A stretch of 64,000 nt of DNA from Pseudomonas sp. MMS21 TM103 (GCF_022132145.1 NZ_JAJISP010000006.1:62001-126000), one strand, 5' to 3'. Counted from the stretch's first letter, positions 36,618 through 47,946 are shown. Numbers and translations are program-made. Notes: generated by a model from the sequence alone, not told the origin.

Positions 36618-36920
36618 CACTATACGAAAGTCTAATTTTGACTTGATAGTTTTTATTCGACTGAAGCCGCGACATTCATCTGATGGATGTCAGGCCCGGC
36701 TTGCCTGCTGCCCTGGGTCAATTCGCTGAAATCGAGTATAGGCAGGCATTTATTAAATAATAATGAGCAAATTATCAGGTGCGTTATGCATAAATACCTC
36801 ACCCTCTGCAGCCGTCACACCCGCCGCGCGCAACCCTGCCCGCCCCCCCTGAGCGCGCCATGGAAAGACGACTCCCCCGGCATGGCCAGGAGAACGTGCG
36901 CTGCCGCTATAGCGGCAGTT
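36618..36920. other. AT-rich intergenic region
   Basis: Holds upstream promoter DNA of the importer operon, a run of AT-rich sequence around 36740-36800 and an 18-bp palindrome CTGCCGCTATAGCGGCAG (36901-36918) right after the stop of the next gene. No convincing coding sequence was found. Confidence 0.5.
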
Positions 36921-37511
36921 TCAACTCGCTACCCTAGGCACGCGGCCCATCAGGTAGAACTCGGTGTTGGGTGGCGTGCCCGCCAGCGACACCAGCCGGT
37001 TGGACAGGCTGAAGAAGGCGGTGATGGCGCCTATGTCCCAGATGTCGTCGAGACTGAAGCCGACTGCCTGCAGGCGTGCCTGCCAGTCGTCATCCAGGCC
37101 GCCGCGCTCAAGGCCGACGTGAAAGGCGAAATCCAGCATCAGGCGCTGGCGCTCGCCAATCGGCGCCGTGCGGTGGTTGACCGCCACCTGGTCGGCGAGC
37201 AACGGATCCTTGCTGTAGATGCGCAATACCGCGCCATGCGCTACCACGCAGTACAGACAGCCATGGCGGGCACTGGTGGCCACCACGATCATCTCCTTTT
37301 CCGCCGGCGTCAGGCTGTCGGACTCGCGCTCCATCAAAGCGTCGTGGTAGGCGAAGAAGGCGCGAAACTCGTCCGGGCGGTGAGCCAGCATGAGGAATAC
37401 ATGGGGCACGAAGCCGGCCTTCTCCTGCACCGCGAGTATCCGCTGGCGCAGGTCGTCCGGTAATTGTTCAAGGTTGTCGGGAAGCGCAAAGCGACTGATC
37501 TGCTGGGACAT
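36921..37511 (-). CDS. AhpD-like (carboxymuconolactone decarboxylase-fold) peroxidase-related protein
   Basis: A 196-residue protein of the AhpD/CMD superfamily. It carries the redox motif CLYCVVAHG (Cys-x-x-Cys followed by His), preceded by EKEMIVVATSARHG, as in the 'peroxidase-related' subgroup. Members reduce peroxides or act with alkyl hydroperoxide reductases; the exact role here is unknown. The start at 37511 (MSQQISRF) has GGAG 7 nt upstream. It is located between the importer operon and the LiuR-linked ligase, in the ligase's orientation and 57 bp behind it, so it may be co-transcribed. Confidence 0.87.
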   Translation of the reverse strand: MSQQISRFALPDNLEQLPDDLRQRILAVQEKAGFVPHVFLMLAHRPDEFRAFFAYHDALMERESDSLTPAEKEMIVVATSARHGCLYCVVAHGAVLRIYSKDPLLADQVAVNHRTAPIGERQRLMLDFAFHVGLERGGLDDDWQARLQAVGFSLDDIWDIGAITAFFSLSNRLVSLAGTPPNTEFYLMGRVPRVAS

Positions 37512-37568
37512 CGGATACTCCATTATCAGAGGCGGCGCCCGACTGACGGACGCCGCAGGTGTCAAAGC

Positions 37569-39251
<1,683 letters not shown>

Positions 39252-39315
39252 GAGTTCCTCGATTCTTTTGCTTGTTCTGAGGTCTGGCGTCCGGGCTGCG
39301 CCCACTATCGGAGAC

Positions 39316-39352
39316 TTGACAGCGTGCGAAGCCAGCTTTACGTTAACGTAAA
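39316..39352. promoter_or_regulatory. liuA promoter and perfect LiuR box (shared divergent region)
   Basis: TTGACA at 39316-39321 is a consensus -35 for the plus strand. The 16-bp perfect palindrome TTTACGTTAACGTAAA (39337-39352) overlaps the expected -10 zone. It lies 62 bp before liuA and 86 bp before the divergent ligase, so it can control both. Confidence 0.85.
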
Positions 39353-39414
39353 GGTATGAGGGCTGACAAGCCTCCACCCAAACCTGCCCCGACAACGACA
39401 ACAAGGTGCCCCCC

Positions 39415-40578
39415 ATGAGCTATCCGTCCCTCAACTTTGCCCTCGGCGAAACCATCGACATGCTCCGCGATCAGGTCCAGGCCTTTGTCGCCGCGGAACT
39501 GGCGCCGCGCGCCGCCGCCATCGACAGCGATAACCTGTTCCCCGCCGACATGTGGAAAAAGTTCGGTGACATGGGCCTGCTCGGGGTCACCGTGTCCGAG
39601 GAATACGGCGGCGCCGGCCTCGGCTACCTGGCCCACGTGGTTGCCATCGAGGAGATCAGCCGCGCCTCGGCGTCGGTCGGCCTGTCCTACGGCGCCCATT
39701 CCAACCTGTGCGTCAACCAGATCAACCGCAACGGAACGGCCGAACAGAAGGCCAAGTACCTGCCCAAGCTGATCAGCGGCGAGCACGTCGGCGCCCTGGC
39801 CATGAGCGAGCCGAACGCCGGCTCCGACGTGGTGTCGATGAAACTGCGCGCCGAACGCCGCGGCGACCATTTCGTGCTCAATGGCAGCAAGACCTGGATC
39901 ACCAACGGCCCCGACGCCAACACCTATGTGATCTACGCCAAGACCGACCTGGAGAAAGGCGCGCACGGCATCACCGCCTTTATCGTCGAGCGTGACTGGA
40001 AGGGCTTCTCCCGCGGCAGCAAGTTCGACAAGCTGGGCATGCGCGGCTCCAACACCTGCGAGCTGTTCTTCGATGACGTCGAGGTGCCGGAGGAGAACAT
40101 CCTCGGCAAGGAAAACGGCGGCGTGAAGGTGCTGATGAGCGGCCTGGACTACGAGCGCGTGGTCCTGGCCGGCGGCCCGATCGGCATCATGCAGGCCTGC
40201 ATGGACGTGGTGGTGCCCTATATCCACGACCGCAAGCAGTTCGGCCAGAGCATCGGCGAGTTCCAGATGATCCAGGGCAAGGTGGCCGACATGTACACCC
40301 AGCTCAATGCCAGCCGCGCCTACCTGTACACCGTGGCCCAGGCCTGCGACCGCGGCGAGACCAACCGCAAGGACGCCGCCGGGGTGATCCTCTACAGCGC
40401 AGAACGTGCGACGCAGATGGCCCTGGAGGCAATCCAGATCCTCGGCGGTAACGGTTACATCAACGAATTCCCCACCGGCCGCCTGCTGCGCGACGCCAAG
40501 CTCTACGAAATCGGCGCCGGCACCAGCGAGATCCGCCGCATGCTGATCGGCCGCGAGCTGTTCAACGAAACCAAATAA
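39415..40578 (+). CDS. liuA: Isovaleryl-CoA dehydrogenase
   Basis: A 387-residue acyl-CoA dehydrogenase. The catalytic Glu is at position 247 in SGLDYERVVLAGGPIGIMQ, the helix-G location characteristic of isovaleryl-CoA dehydrogenase, and not at the helix-K site (here IGAGTSEIRR). It has AMSEPNAGSDVVSMKLRA and QILGGNGYINEFPTGRLLRD. It oxidises isovaleryl-CoA to 3-methylcrotonyl-CoA in leucine degradation. ATG 39415 is used because AAGGTG lies 7 nt upstream; an in-frame GTG at 39406 is possible. A LiuR box is 62 bp upstream. An intrinsic-terminator-like hairpin follows. Confidence 0.96.
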   Translation: MSYPSLNFALGETIDMLRDQVQAFVAAELAPRAAAIDSDNLFPADMWKKFGDMGLLGVTVSEEYGGAGLGYLAHVVAIEEISRASASVGLSYGAHSNLCVNQINRNGTAEQKAKYLPKLISGEHVGALAMSEPNAGSDVVSMKLRAERRGDHFVLNGSKTWITNGPDANTYVIYAKTDLEKGAHGITAFIVERDWKGFSRGSKFDKLGMRGSNTCELFFDDVEVPEENILGKENGGVKVLMSGLDYERVVLAGGPIGIMQACMDVVVPYIHDRKQFGQSIGEFQMIQGKVADMYTQLNASRAYLYTVAQACDRGETNRKDAAGVILYSAERATQMALEAIQILGGNGYINEFPTGRLLRDAKLYEIGAGTSEIRRMLIGRELFNETK

Positions 40579-40585
40579 GCCAGAG

Positions 40586-40631
40586 CCGTAGGATGGGTTG
40601 AGCATCGCGATACCCATCCTACGGTTTTTTT
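40586..40631 (+). terminator. Intrinsic terminator-like hairpin between liuA and liuB
   Basis: CCGTAGGATGGGT and its complement form a 13-bp stem with a 13-nt loop, followed by seven T. This meets every criterion of an intrinsic terminator and lies just before the liuB ribosome site. Its stem sequence recurs at 45355-45389 and partly at 47897-47937. Confidence 0.85.
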
Positions 40632-40645
40632 ACGGAGCCAATTCG

Positions 40646-42253
40646 ATGGCCATCCTGCATACCCAGATCAATACTCGCTCCCCGGAGTTCGCCGCCAACA
40701 GTGCGGCGATGCTCACTCAGGTGAACGACCTGCGCGCCCTCCTCGCCCGCGTCCATGAAGGCGGCGGCGAGAAGGCCCAGCACCGCCACACCTCGCGCGG
40801 CAAGCTGCTGCCGCGCGAACGGATCAACCGCCTGCTCGACCTCGGCTCGCCCTTCCTCGAGATCGGCCAGCTGGCCGCCCATGGCGTCTATGGCGAAGAC
40901 GTACCCGCCGCCGGGGTGATCGCCGGGATCGGCCGGGTCGAAGGCGTCGAGTGCATGATCGTGGCCAACGACGCCACGGTGAAAGGCGGCAGCTACTACC
41001 CGCTGACGGTGAAGAAGCACCTGCGCGCCCAGGCCATCGCCCAGCAGAATCGCCTGCCGTGCATCTACCTGGTGGATTCCGGCGGCGCCAACCTGCCGCG
41101 CCAGGATGAGGTGTTCCCCGACCGCGAACACTTCGGGCGGATCTTCTTCAATCAGGCCAACATGAGCGCCATGGGCATTCCGCAGATCGCCGTGGTCATG
41201 GGTTCCTGCACCGCCGGCGGCGCCTATGTGCCGGCCATGGCCGACGAGGCGATCATGGTGCGCAACCAGGCCACCATCTTCCTCGCCGGCCCGCCGCTGG
41301 TGAAGGCCGCCACCGGCGAGGTGGTCAGCGCCGAGGACCTCGGTGGCGCCGACGTGCACTGCAAGACCTCGGGAGTCGCCGACCACTACGCTGACAACGA
41401 CGAGCATGCCCTGGCCCTGGCCCGGCGCAGCATCGCCAACCTCAACTGGCGCAAGCTCGGCGTGCTGAACAACCGCGAGCCGATCGCCCCGCTGTACGAC
41501 GCCGAAGAACTCTATGGAGTGATCCCGGCCGACGCCAAGCAGCCCTTCGATGTACGCGAGGTGATCGCGCGCACCGTCGACGGCTCGGTGTTCGACGAGT
41601 TCAAGGCACTGTTCGGCGCCACCCTGGTCTGCGGCTTCGCCCATATCCAGGGCTATCCGGTGGCGATCCTCGCCAATAATGGGATCTTGTTCGCCGAATC
41701 GGCGCAGAAAGGCGCGCACTTCATCGAACTGGCCTGCCAGCGCGGCATTCCCCTGCTGTTCCTGCAGAACATCACCGGCTTCATGGTCGGCCAGAAGTAC
41801 GAGGCCGGCGGCATCGCCAAGCACGGCGCCAAGCTGGTCAACGCCGTGGCCTGCGCCAAGGTGCCGAAGTTCACCGTGATCATCGGCGGCAGCTTCGGCG
41901 CCGGCAACTACGGCATGTGCGGGCGCGCCTACGATCCACGCTTCCTGTGGATGTGGCCGAACGCGCGCATCGGCGTGATGGGCGCCGAACAGGCCGCCGG
42001 CGTCCTGGTCCAGGTCAAGCATGAGCAGGCCGCCCGTGCCGGCCATGATTTCTCCGCCGAGGAGGAAGCCAAACTGAAGCAGCCGATCCTCGAACAGTAC
42101 GAGCGCCAGGGCCACCCCTACTACTCCAGCGCGCGGCTGTGGGACGACGGCGTCATCGACCCGGCGCAGACCCGCGAGGTGCTCGGCCTGGCGTTGTCCG
42201 CCAGCCTCAATGCGCCGATCGAGCCGACCACCTTTGGTGTGTTCCGCATGTAA
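40646..42253 (+). CDS. liuB: Methylcrotonyl-CoA carboxylase carboxyltransferase (beta) subunit
   Basis: A 535-residue carboxyltransferase. The two crotonase-like halves are visible, with GGSYYPLTVKKHLRAQAIAQ, YLVDSGGANLPRQDEVFPD, GSCTAGGAYVPAMADEAIMV and IGGSFGAGNYGMCGRAYDPRFLWMWPNARIGVMG as in MccB. With LiuD it carboxylates 3-methylcrotonyl-CoA to 3-methylglutaconyl-CoA. The start at 40646 has GGAG 9 nt upstream and lies just after the liuA hairpin, so read-through of that hairpin is needed for expression from the liuA promoter. The length matches the family. Confidence 0.96.
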   Translation: MAILHTQINTRSPEFAANSAAMLTQVNDLRALLARVHEGGGEKAQHRHTSRGKLLPRERINRLLDLGSPFLEIGQLAAHGVYGEDVPAAGVIAGIGRVEGVECMIVANDATVKGGSYYPLTVKKHLRAQAIAQQNRLPCIYLVDSGGANLPRQDEVFPDREHFGRIFFNQANMSAMGIPQIAVVMGSCTAGGAYVPAMADEAIMVRNQATIFLAGPPLVKAATGEVVSAEDLGGADVHCKTSGVADHYADNDEHALALARRSIANLNWRKLGVLNNREPIAPLYDAEELYGVIPADAKQPFDVREVIARTVDGSVFDEFKALFGATLVCGFAHIQGYPVAILANNGILFAESAQKGAHFIELACQRGIPLLFLQNITGFMVGQKYEAGGIAKHGAKLVNAVACAKVPKFTVIIGGSFGAGNYGMCGRAYDPRFLWMWPNARIGVMGAEQAAGVLVQVKHEQAARAGHDFSAEEEAKLKQPILEQYERQGHPYYSSARLWDDGVIDPAQTREVLGLALSASLNAPIEPTTFGVFRM

Positions 42254-42277
42254 CGGCATCAAGGCGCCCCCCAATCT

Positions 42278-42357
42278 GTAGGAGGCGCGACCTCGCGGTG
42301 AACGCAGGCGACAGCCTGCTCGAAGCCAGAGCTTCGCCCCGAGGTAGGACCTCCTAC
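42278..42357. repeat. REP-like hairpin repeat between liuB and liuC
   Basis: GTAGGAGG at the left and CCTCCTAC at the right bound an 80-bp segment with GACCTCG-type inner sequence and a CGAAGC/GCTTCG inner stem. It belongs to the same GTAGGAGG family seen at 46522-46621 and 62871-63082. It lies inside the operon. Confidence 0.65.
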
Positions 42358-42387
42358 AAACAGCAGCATCGAGGAACGCGACAGACC

Positions 42388-43185
42388 ATGACCGACTTCA
42401 GCACCATCGAACTGGAAACAGACCCGCGCGGTTTCGCCACCCTTTGGCTCAACCGTGCCGACAAGAACAACGCCTTCAATGCCGAGATGATCCGTGAGCT
42501 GATCCTCGCCCTCGATGACGTGCAGGCCGACAAGAGTCTGCGTTTTCTGCTCCTGCGTGGGCGTGGCAAGCACTTCTCTGCCGGTGCCGACCTGGCCTGG
42601 ATGCAACACGCCGCGACCCTCGACTACAGCGCCAACCTGGCCGATTCACGGGAACTGGCCGAGCTGATGCACAACCTCTACCAGGTGAAGATCCCGACCC
42701 TGGCCGTGGTCCAGGGTGCGGCCTTTGGCGGGGCGCTGGGGTTGATCAGTTGCTGCGACATGGCCATCGGTACCGACGACGCCCAACTCTGCCTGTCGGA
42801 GGTGCGCATCGGCCTGGCCCCGGCGGTAATCAGTCCCTTCGTCGTGCAGGCCATCGGCGAACGCGCTGCGCGCCGCTATGCCCTGACCGCCGAACGCTTC
42901 AGCGGCGAGCGGGCCCGTGAGCTGGGCCTGTTTGCCGAGAGCTACCCGGCCGATGCGCTGGATGACGCCGTCAACGACTGGATCGCCAACCTGCTGCTCA
43001 ACAGCCCGCAGGCGATGCAGGCGAGCAAGGACCTGCTCAAGGAAGTCGCCAGCGGCGTGCTCACCCCCGCCCTGCGCCGTTATACCGAAAACGCCATCGC
43101 CCGCATCCGCGTCAGCGCCGAAGGCCAGGAAGGCCTGCGCGCGTTCCTCGACAAACGCAAGCCCAGCTGGCAGGAGCAACCATGA
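42388..43185 (+). CDS. liuC: Methylglutaconyl-CoA hydratase
   Basis: A 265-residue crotonase-family hydratase. HFSAGADLAWMQ forms the oxyanion hole. The first catalytic Glu of ordinary enoyl-CoA hydratases is Gly118 here (FGGALGLISCCD), while the second is retained as Glu138 (LSEVRIGLAP). This fits its position between the two carboxylase subunits and conversion of 3-methylglutaconyl-CoA to HMG-CoA. The last 12 residues (LDKRKPSWQEQP) are encoded by the first unit of an 86-bp tandem repeat. The TGA overlaps the ATG of a mini-ORF (ATGA), and AGGAG precedes it. Confidence 0.93.
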   Translation: MTDFSTIELETDPRGFATLWLNRADKNNAFNAEMIRELILALDDVQADKSLRFLLLRGRGKHFSAGADLAWMQHAATLDYSANLADSRELAELMHNLYQVKIPTLAVVQGAAFGGALGLISCCDMAIGTDDAQLCLSEVRIGLAPAVISPFVVQAIGERAARRYALTAERFSGERARELGLFAESYPADALDDAVNDWIANLLLNSPQAMQASKDLLKEVASGVLTPALRRYTENAIARIRVSAEGQEGLRAFLDKRKPSWQEQP

Positions 43186-43352
43186 CTACTCCTCGCGATC
43201 TAGTGCTCCATACCGTCCAGTGCGACAGCTGGCTCGATAAACGCCAATCCCTCTGGCAGGAGCAACAATGACTATTCCTCGCGATCTAGCGCTGCAGACC
43301 GTTCAGTGCGGCAGCTGGCTCGATAAACGCCAATCCTTTCGGCAGGAGCAAC
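43153..43352 (+). repeat. 86-bp tandem repeat, 2.3 copies, at the liuC-liuD junction
   Basis: Units begin at 43153, 43239 and 43325 (AAACGC...), an exact 86-bp period. Each has GGCAGGAGCAAC followed by an ATG in the first two units, then CCTCGCGATCTAG and GGCTCGAT. The third is cut after about 28 bp. The units differ at several positions, so the duplication is not brand new. Because 86 is not a multiple of three, each unit's frame is reset by a new start. Confidence 0.93.
43182..43271 (+). CDS. Mini-ORF 1 (29 residues) within the liuC-liuD tandem repeat
   Basis: The ATG overlaps the liuC stop (ATGA), with AGGAG 5 nt upstream. The peptide begins MTTPRDLVLHTVQ and ends WLDKRQSLWQEQQ; its tail copies the liuC C-terminus (LDKRKPSWQEQ). 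Its own stop again forms ATGA with the next mini-ORF. Nothing indicates a defined function; it may be only a translated relay that keeps ribosomes moving from liuC to liuD. Confidence 0.5.
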   Translation: MTTPRDLVLHTVQCDSWLDKRQSLWQEQQ

Positions 43353-43360
43353 AAGCATGA
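43268..43360 (+). CDS. Mini-ORF 2 (30 residues) within the liuC-liuD tandem repeat
   Basis: Second relay ORF (MTIPRDLALQTVQ... SWLDKRQSFRQEQQA). It starts in ATGA overlap with mini-ORF 1 and stops in ATGA overlap with liuD, with AGGAG before each start. It is 20 or more residues identical to mini-ORF 1 by eye. Differences include coding changes (T/I, V/A, H/Q), so it is not obviously under strong purifying selection. Function unknown. Confidence 0.5.
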   Translation: MTIPRDLALQTVQCGSWLDKRQSFRQEQQA

Positions 43361-45321
43361 GCAAGCACATCGACACCCTGCTGATCGCCAACCGCGGCGA
43401 AATTGCCTGCCGCGTCATGCGCACGGCCAAGGCCATGGGCATCACCACTGTGGCGGTACACAGCGCCGTCGACCGTAATGCTCGCCACGTGCGCGAGGCG
43501 GACATCGCCATCGACCTGGGCGGCGCCAAGCCAGCCGACAGCTACCTGCGTATCGACGCACTGCTCAGCGCGGCCAAGGCCAGCGGCGCCCAGGCCATCC
43601 ATCCCGGTTATGGCTTCCTCTCGGAGAACGCCGGCTTCGCCCGCGCCATCGAAGCGGCCGGTTTGCTCTTCCTCGGCCCGCCGGCCAGCGCCATCGACGC
43701 CATGGGCAGTAAGTCCGCCGCCAAGGCGCTGATGGACGCCGCCGGCGTGCCACTGGTGCCTGGCTATCACGGCGAGGCCCAGGACCAAGAGACCTTCCGC
43801 GCCGCCTCGGAAGTCATCGGCTACCCGGTATTGCTCAAGGCCACCGCCGGTGGCGGCGGCAAGGGCATGAAGGTGGTCGAGCGCGAGAGCGAGCTGGCTG
43901 AAGCCCTGGCTTCCGCCCAGCGCGAGGCACAGTCCTCGTTCGGCGATTCGCGCATGCTGGTGGAAAAGTACGTGCTCAAGCCGCGTCACGTGGAGATCCA
44001 GGTGTTCGCCGACCAGCACGGCCACTGCCTGTACCTCAATGAGCGCGACTGCTCGATCCAGCGCCGCCACCAGAAGGTGGTCGAAGAGGCGCCTGCACCG
44101 GGCCTAAGCCCGGAACTGCGCCGCGCCATGGGCGAGGCCGCGGTCAAGGCGGCCCAGGCCATCGGCTATGTCGGCGCCGGTACCGTGGAATTTCTGCTGG
44201 ATGAGCGCGGCGACTTCTTCTTCATGGAGATGAACACCCGCCTGCAGGTCGAGCACCCGGTCACCGAGGCCATCACCGGCCTCGACCTGGTCGCCTGGCA
44301 GATCCGCGTTGCCCGTGGCGAGCCGCTGCCGCTGACCCAGCAGCAGGTGCCCTTGATCGGCCACGCCATCGAAGTGCGCCTGTATGCCGAAGACCCGGAG
44401 CACGACTTCCTGCCGTCCACCGGGCGCTTGAGCCTGTACCGCGAACCCGCGGCCGGCCCGGGTCGCCGCGTCGATACGGGCGTCGCCGAAGGTGACGAGG
44501 TCTCGCCCTTCTATGACCCGATGCTCGGCAAGCTGATCGCCTGGGGCGACAACCGCGAGGAAGCACGCCTGCGCCTGCTCGCCATGCTTAATGAAACCTG
44601 CATCGGCGGGGTCAAGACCAACCTGGCGTTTCTGCGTCGCGTGCTGGCCCACCCGGCCTTCGCCGACGCCGAGCTGGATACCGGCTTTATCCCGCGCTAC
44701 GAAGCGCAGCTGCTGCCGCCGCCAAGCGAGTTACCCGCCGAGTTCTGGCAACTGGCTGGCGACGCCTTCGCCCAGAGCGAGCCGCTACGGCGCAAGCACG
44801 AAGACTTCCATTCGCCCTGGGCCGGCACCAGTGGCTGGCGCGCCGGCCTGCCGGCTGAAATCGACCTGCACTTGGCCTGCGACGGCGTGACGCAAAAGGT
44901 GCGCGCCTGCGGCGTCGCTCGATTGCAGGGCGAGACGCTGTTGTGCAGTAGCCCGCGAGACACCGAGGTTCAGCCAGACGCGCTGCAACGGCGCCTGCAT
45001 GCCATCCGCCAGGGCAACACCCTCTACCTGGAATGGCAGGGCGACTTGCACGCCATCAGCCAGCTCGATCCGATTGCCGAGGTCGAAGCCAGCCACAGCC
45101 AGCACGGTGGCCTGACGGCGCCGATGAATGGCAGCATCGTTCGCGTCCTGGTCGAAACCGGTCAGCGGGTCGAGGCCGGCACCGCGCTGGTGGTGCTGGA
45201 AGCGATGAAGATGGAACACAGCATCCGCGCGCCCCACGCTGGCACCGTCAAGGCGCTGTATTGCAGCGAAGGCGAGATGGTCAGCGAAGGCAGCGTCCTG
45301 GTGGAGCTGGACGAAGCCTGA
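43357..45321 (+). CDS. liuD: Methylcrotonyl-CoA carboxylase biotin-carrying (alpha) subunit
   Basis: A 654-residue biotin carboxylase-BCCP protein. The N-terminal biotin carboxylase has the ATP-grasp glycine loop KATAGGGGKGMKVV, ERDCSIQRRHQKVVEEAP and FMEMNTRLQVEHPVTEAITGLDLV. The C-terminal carrier domain has the biotinylated Lys618 in LEAMKMEHS. It carboxylates biotin for LiuB. ATG 43357 overlaps the stop of mini-ORF 2 by 4 nt, with AGGAG 8 nt before. The length is normal for MccA-type subunits. Confidence 0.96.
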   Translation: MSKHIDTLLIANRGEIACRVMRTAKAMGITTVAVHSAVDRNARHVREADIAIDLGGAKPADSYLRIDALLSAAKASGAQAIHPGYGFLSENAGFARAIEAAGLLFLGPPASAIDAMGSKSAAKALMDAAGVPLVPGYHGEAQDQETFRAASEVIGYPVLLKATAGGGGKGMKVVERESELAEALASAQREAQSSFGDSRMLVEKYVLKPRHVEIQVFADQHGHCLYLNERDCSIQRRHQKVVEEAPAPGLSPELRRAMGEAAVKAAQAIGYVGAGTVEFLLDERGDFFFMEMNTRLQVEHPVTEAITGLDLVAWQIRVARGEPLPLTQQQVPLIGHAIEVRLYAEDPEHDFLPSTGRLSLYREPAAGPGRRVDTGVAEGDEVSPFYDPMLGKLIAWGDNREEARLRLLAMLNETCIGGVKTNLAFLRRVLAHPAFADAELDTGFIPRYEAQLLPPPSELPAEFWQLAGDAFAQSEPLRRKHEDFHSPWAGTSGWRAGLPAEIDLHLACDGVTQKVRACGVARLQGETLLCSSPRDTEVQPDALQRRLHAIRQGNTLYLEWQGDLHAISQLDPIAEVEASHSQHGGLTAPMNGSIVRVLVETGQRVEAGTALVVLEAMKMEHSIRAPHAGTVKALYCSEGEMVSEGSVLVELDEA

Positions 45322-45354
45322 CGGCTCGGTGCTGTCGAATGCTCTATTGACTGC

Positions 45355-45389
45355 GTAGGATGGGTTGAGCGAAGCGCTACCCATCCTAC
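45355..45389. repeat. Hairpin repeat between liuD and liuE
   Basis: GTAGGATGGGT at 45355-45365 and ACCCATCCTAC at 45379-45389 are perfect 11-bp arms. They repeat the stem of the liuA-liuB hairpin, but without the T-run. It lies in the 136-bp gap. Confidence 0.8.
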
Positions 45390-45457
45390 CGTCCAAGGTC
45401 CTTCGTCAGGTGCGAACTGGATACGAAGCCCAAGATCCCGATTCAAGAGATGACGCC

Positions 45458-46366
45458 ATGACAATTCCCAGCAAGGTGCGCCTGGTCGAAGTCGGCCCGC
45501 GCGACGGCCTGCAGAATGAAAAACAGCCGATCCGCGTGGCCGACAAGGTGCGCCTGGTCGATGACCTGTCCGCCGCCGGCTTGAGCTATATCGAGGTCGG
45601 CAGCTTCGTCGCGCCCAAGTGGGTGCCGCAGATGGCCGGCAGTGTCGAGGTGTTCGCCCAGATCCGGCAGGTGCCCGGCGTGACCTACGCCGCCCTGACC
45701 CCCAACCTCAAGGGCTTCGAAGCGGCACTGCAGGCCGGAGTCAAGGAAGTGGCGGTATTCGCCGCCGCCTCCGAGTCCTTCTCGCAGAAAAACATCAACT
45801 GCTCGATTGGCGAAAGCCTCGAGCGTTTCCTGCCCTTGATGGACGCCGCCAAGCAGCACGGCATTCGCGTGCGCGGCTACGTGTCCTGCGTGCTCGGCTG
45901 CCCGTACGAGGGCACCATCGCCCCCGCCCAAGTGGCGGATGTGGCCCGCGAACTCTACAACATGGGCTGCTACGAGATTTCCCTCGGCGACACCATCGGT
46001 GCCGGCACCGCCGGAGAAACCCGGCGCTTGATCGAAGTAGTCGGCAGCAAGGTCCCGCGCAACAAGCTGGCCGGACACTTCCACGACACCTACGGTCAGG
46101 CCCTGGCCAATATCTACGCCAGCCTGCTGGAAGGCGTCGCCGTGTTCGACAGTTCGGTCGCCGGGCTCGGCGGCTGCCCCTATGCCAAGGGCGCCACCGG
46201 CAATGTCGCGACCGAGGATGTGCTCTATCTGCTCAATGGCCTGGGCATCAGCAGCGGTATCGACATGGATCTGCTGATCCAGGCCGGTGCCCGCATCTGC
46301 GCGGTGCTGGACAAGCCCAACGGCTCGCGGGTGGCCCGCGCCCGCCTGGCCCAGGCGCAGGCCTGA
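45458..46366 (+). CDS. liuE: Hydroxymethylglutaryl-CoA lyase
   Basis: A 302-residue TIM-barrel lyase that splits HMG-CoA into acetyl-CoA and acetoacetate, the last leucine step. Motifs: EVGPRDGLQNE at the N-terminus (metal/substrate Asp-Arg), YVSCVLGCPYEG and the signature SVAGLGGCPYAKGATGNVATED containing the catalytic Cys. Acetoacetate can then be used by the CoA-transferase or acetoacetyl-CoA synthetase encoded further on. The start is at 45458; the gene is followed by a strong terminator. Confidence 0.96.
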   Translation: MTIPSKVRLVEVGPRDGLQNEKQPIRVADKVRLVDDLSAAGLSYIEVGSFVAPKWVPQMAGSVEVFAQIRQVPGVTYAALTPNLKGFEAALQAGVKEVAVFAAASESFSQKNINCSIGESLERFLPLMDAAKQHGIRVRGYVSCVLGCPYEGTIAPAQVADVARELYNMGCYEISLGDTIGAGTAGETRRLIEVVGSKVPRNKLAGHFHDTYGQALANIYASLLEGVAVFDSSVAGLGGCPYAKGATGNVATEDVLYLLNGLGISSGIDMDLLIQAGARICAVLDKPNGSRVARARLAQAQA

Positions 46367-46388
46367 ACACGTCCACGCCTTTGCCTGA

Positions 46389-46418
46389 CCGCGGTCACTC
46401 TGTGCCGCGGTTTTTTTT
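46389..46418 (+). terminator. Intrinsic terminator of the liu operon
   Basis: CCGCGG-N10-CCGCGG followed by eight T, 23 bp after the liuE stop. Confidence 0.92.
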
Positions 46419-46521
46419 CGCCAAGCGGTGGCTCGCGCAGAACAACGAAAAAACGCCGGCGTCTTCGAGTGGTCCGTACGGTTAGTTGGTTAACTCAAGC
46501 TCGCAGGCTTGAGTCTTACCG

Positions 46522-46621
46522 GTAGGAGGCCCGACCTCGGGGCGAAGCCTTTGTTCTGCACCGCAACACCACAACTTAGGCAGCCCTGCGGGCTGCATTC
46601 GCCGCGGGGCGCGCCTCCTAC
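46522..46621. repeat. REP-like element between liuE and atoB
   Basis: GTAGGAGGC (46522-46530) and GCCTCCTAC (46613-46621) bound a 100-bp segment with GACCTCGGGGCGAAG and TTCGCCGCGGGG inner arms and a CAGCCCTGCGGGCTG hairpin in the middle. It lies in the gap between convergent transcription units. Confidence 0.7.
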
Positions 46622-46665
46622 AAGGTTCTGGATAGGCTTGAGCCTTGTAGGGCGCGGAGCGTCAG

Positions 46666-47847
<1,182 letters not shown>

Positions 47848-47896
47848 GGTGAGACTCCTGCGGGTGGCGTCGATGCCGTTCGCGGCATCGACCAAC

Positions 47897-47937
47897 GATG
47901 GGTAGCGCTGCGCTCGCGGAACGCCGCCCGACCCATC
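47897..47937. repeat. Hairpin repeat upstream of atoB
   Basis: GATGGGT (47897-47903) and ACCCATC (47931-47937) are the same outer arms as the hairpins at 40586 and 45355. The inside has GCGCTGCGCTCGCGG and related pairing. Confidence 0.6.
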
Positions 47938-47946
47938 CTGCAAATG

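Noticed and set aside
43153..43352. Possible CRISPR-like direct repeat
   Set aside because: Tandem units are contiguous with no spacers, carry ribosome sites and copy the liuC end; no cas genes.
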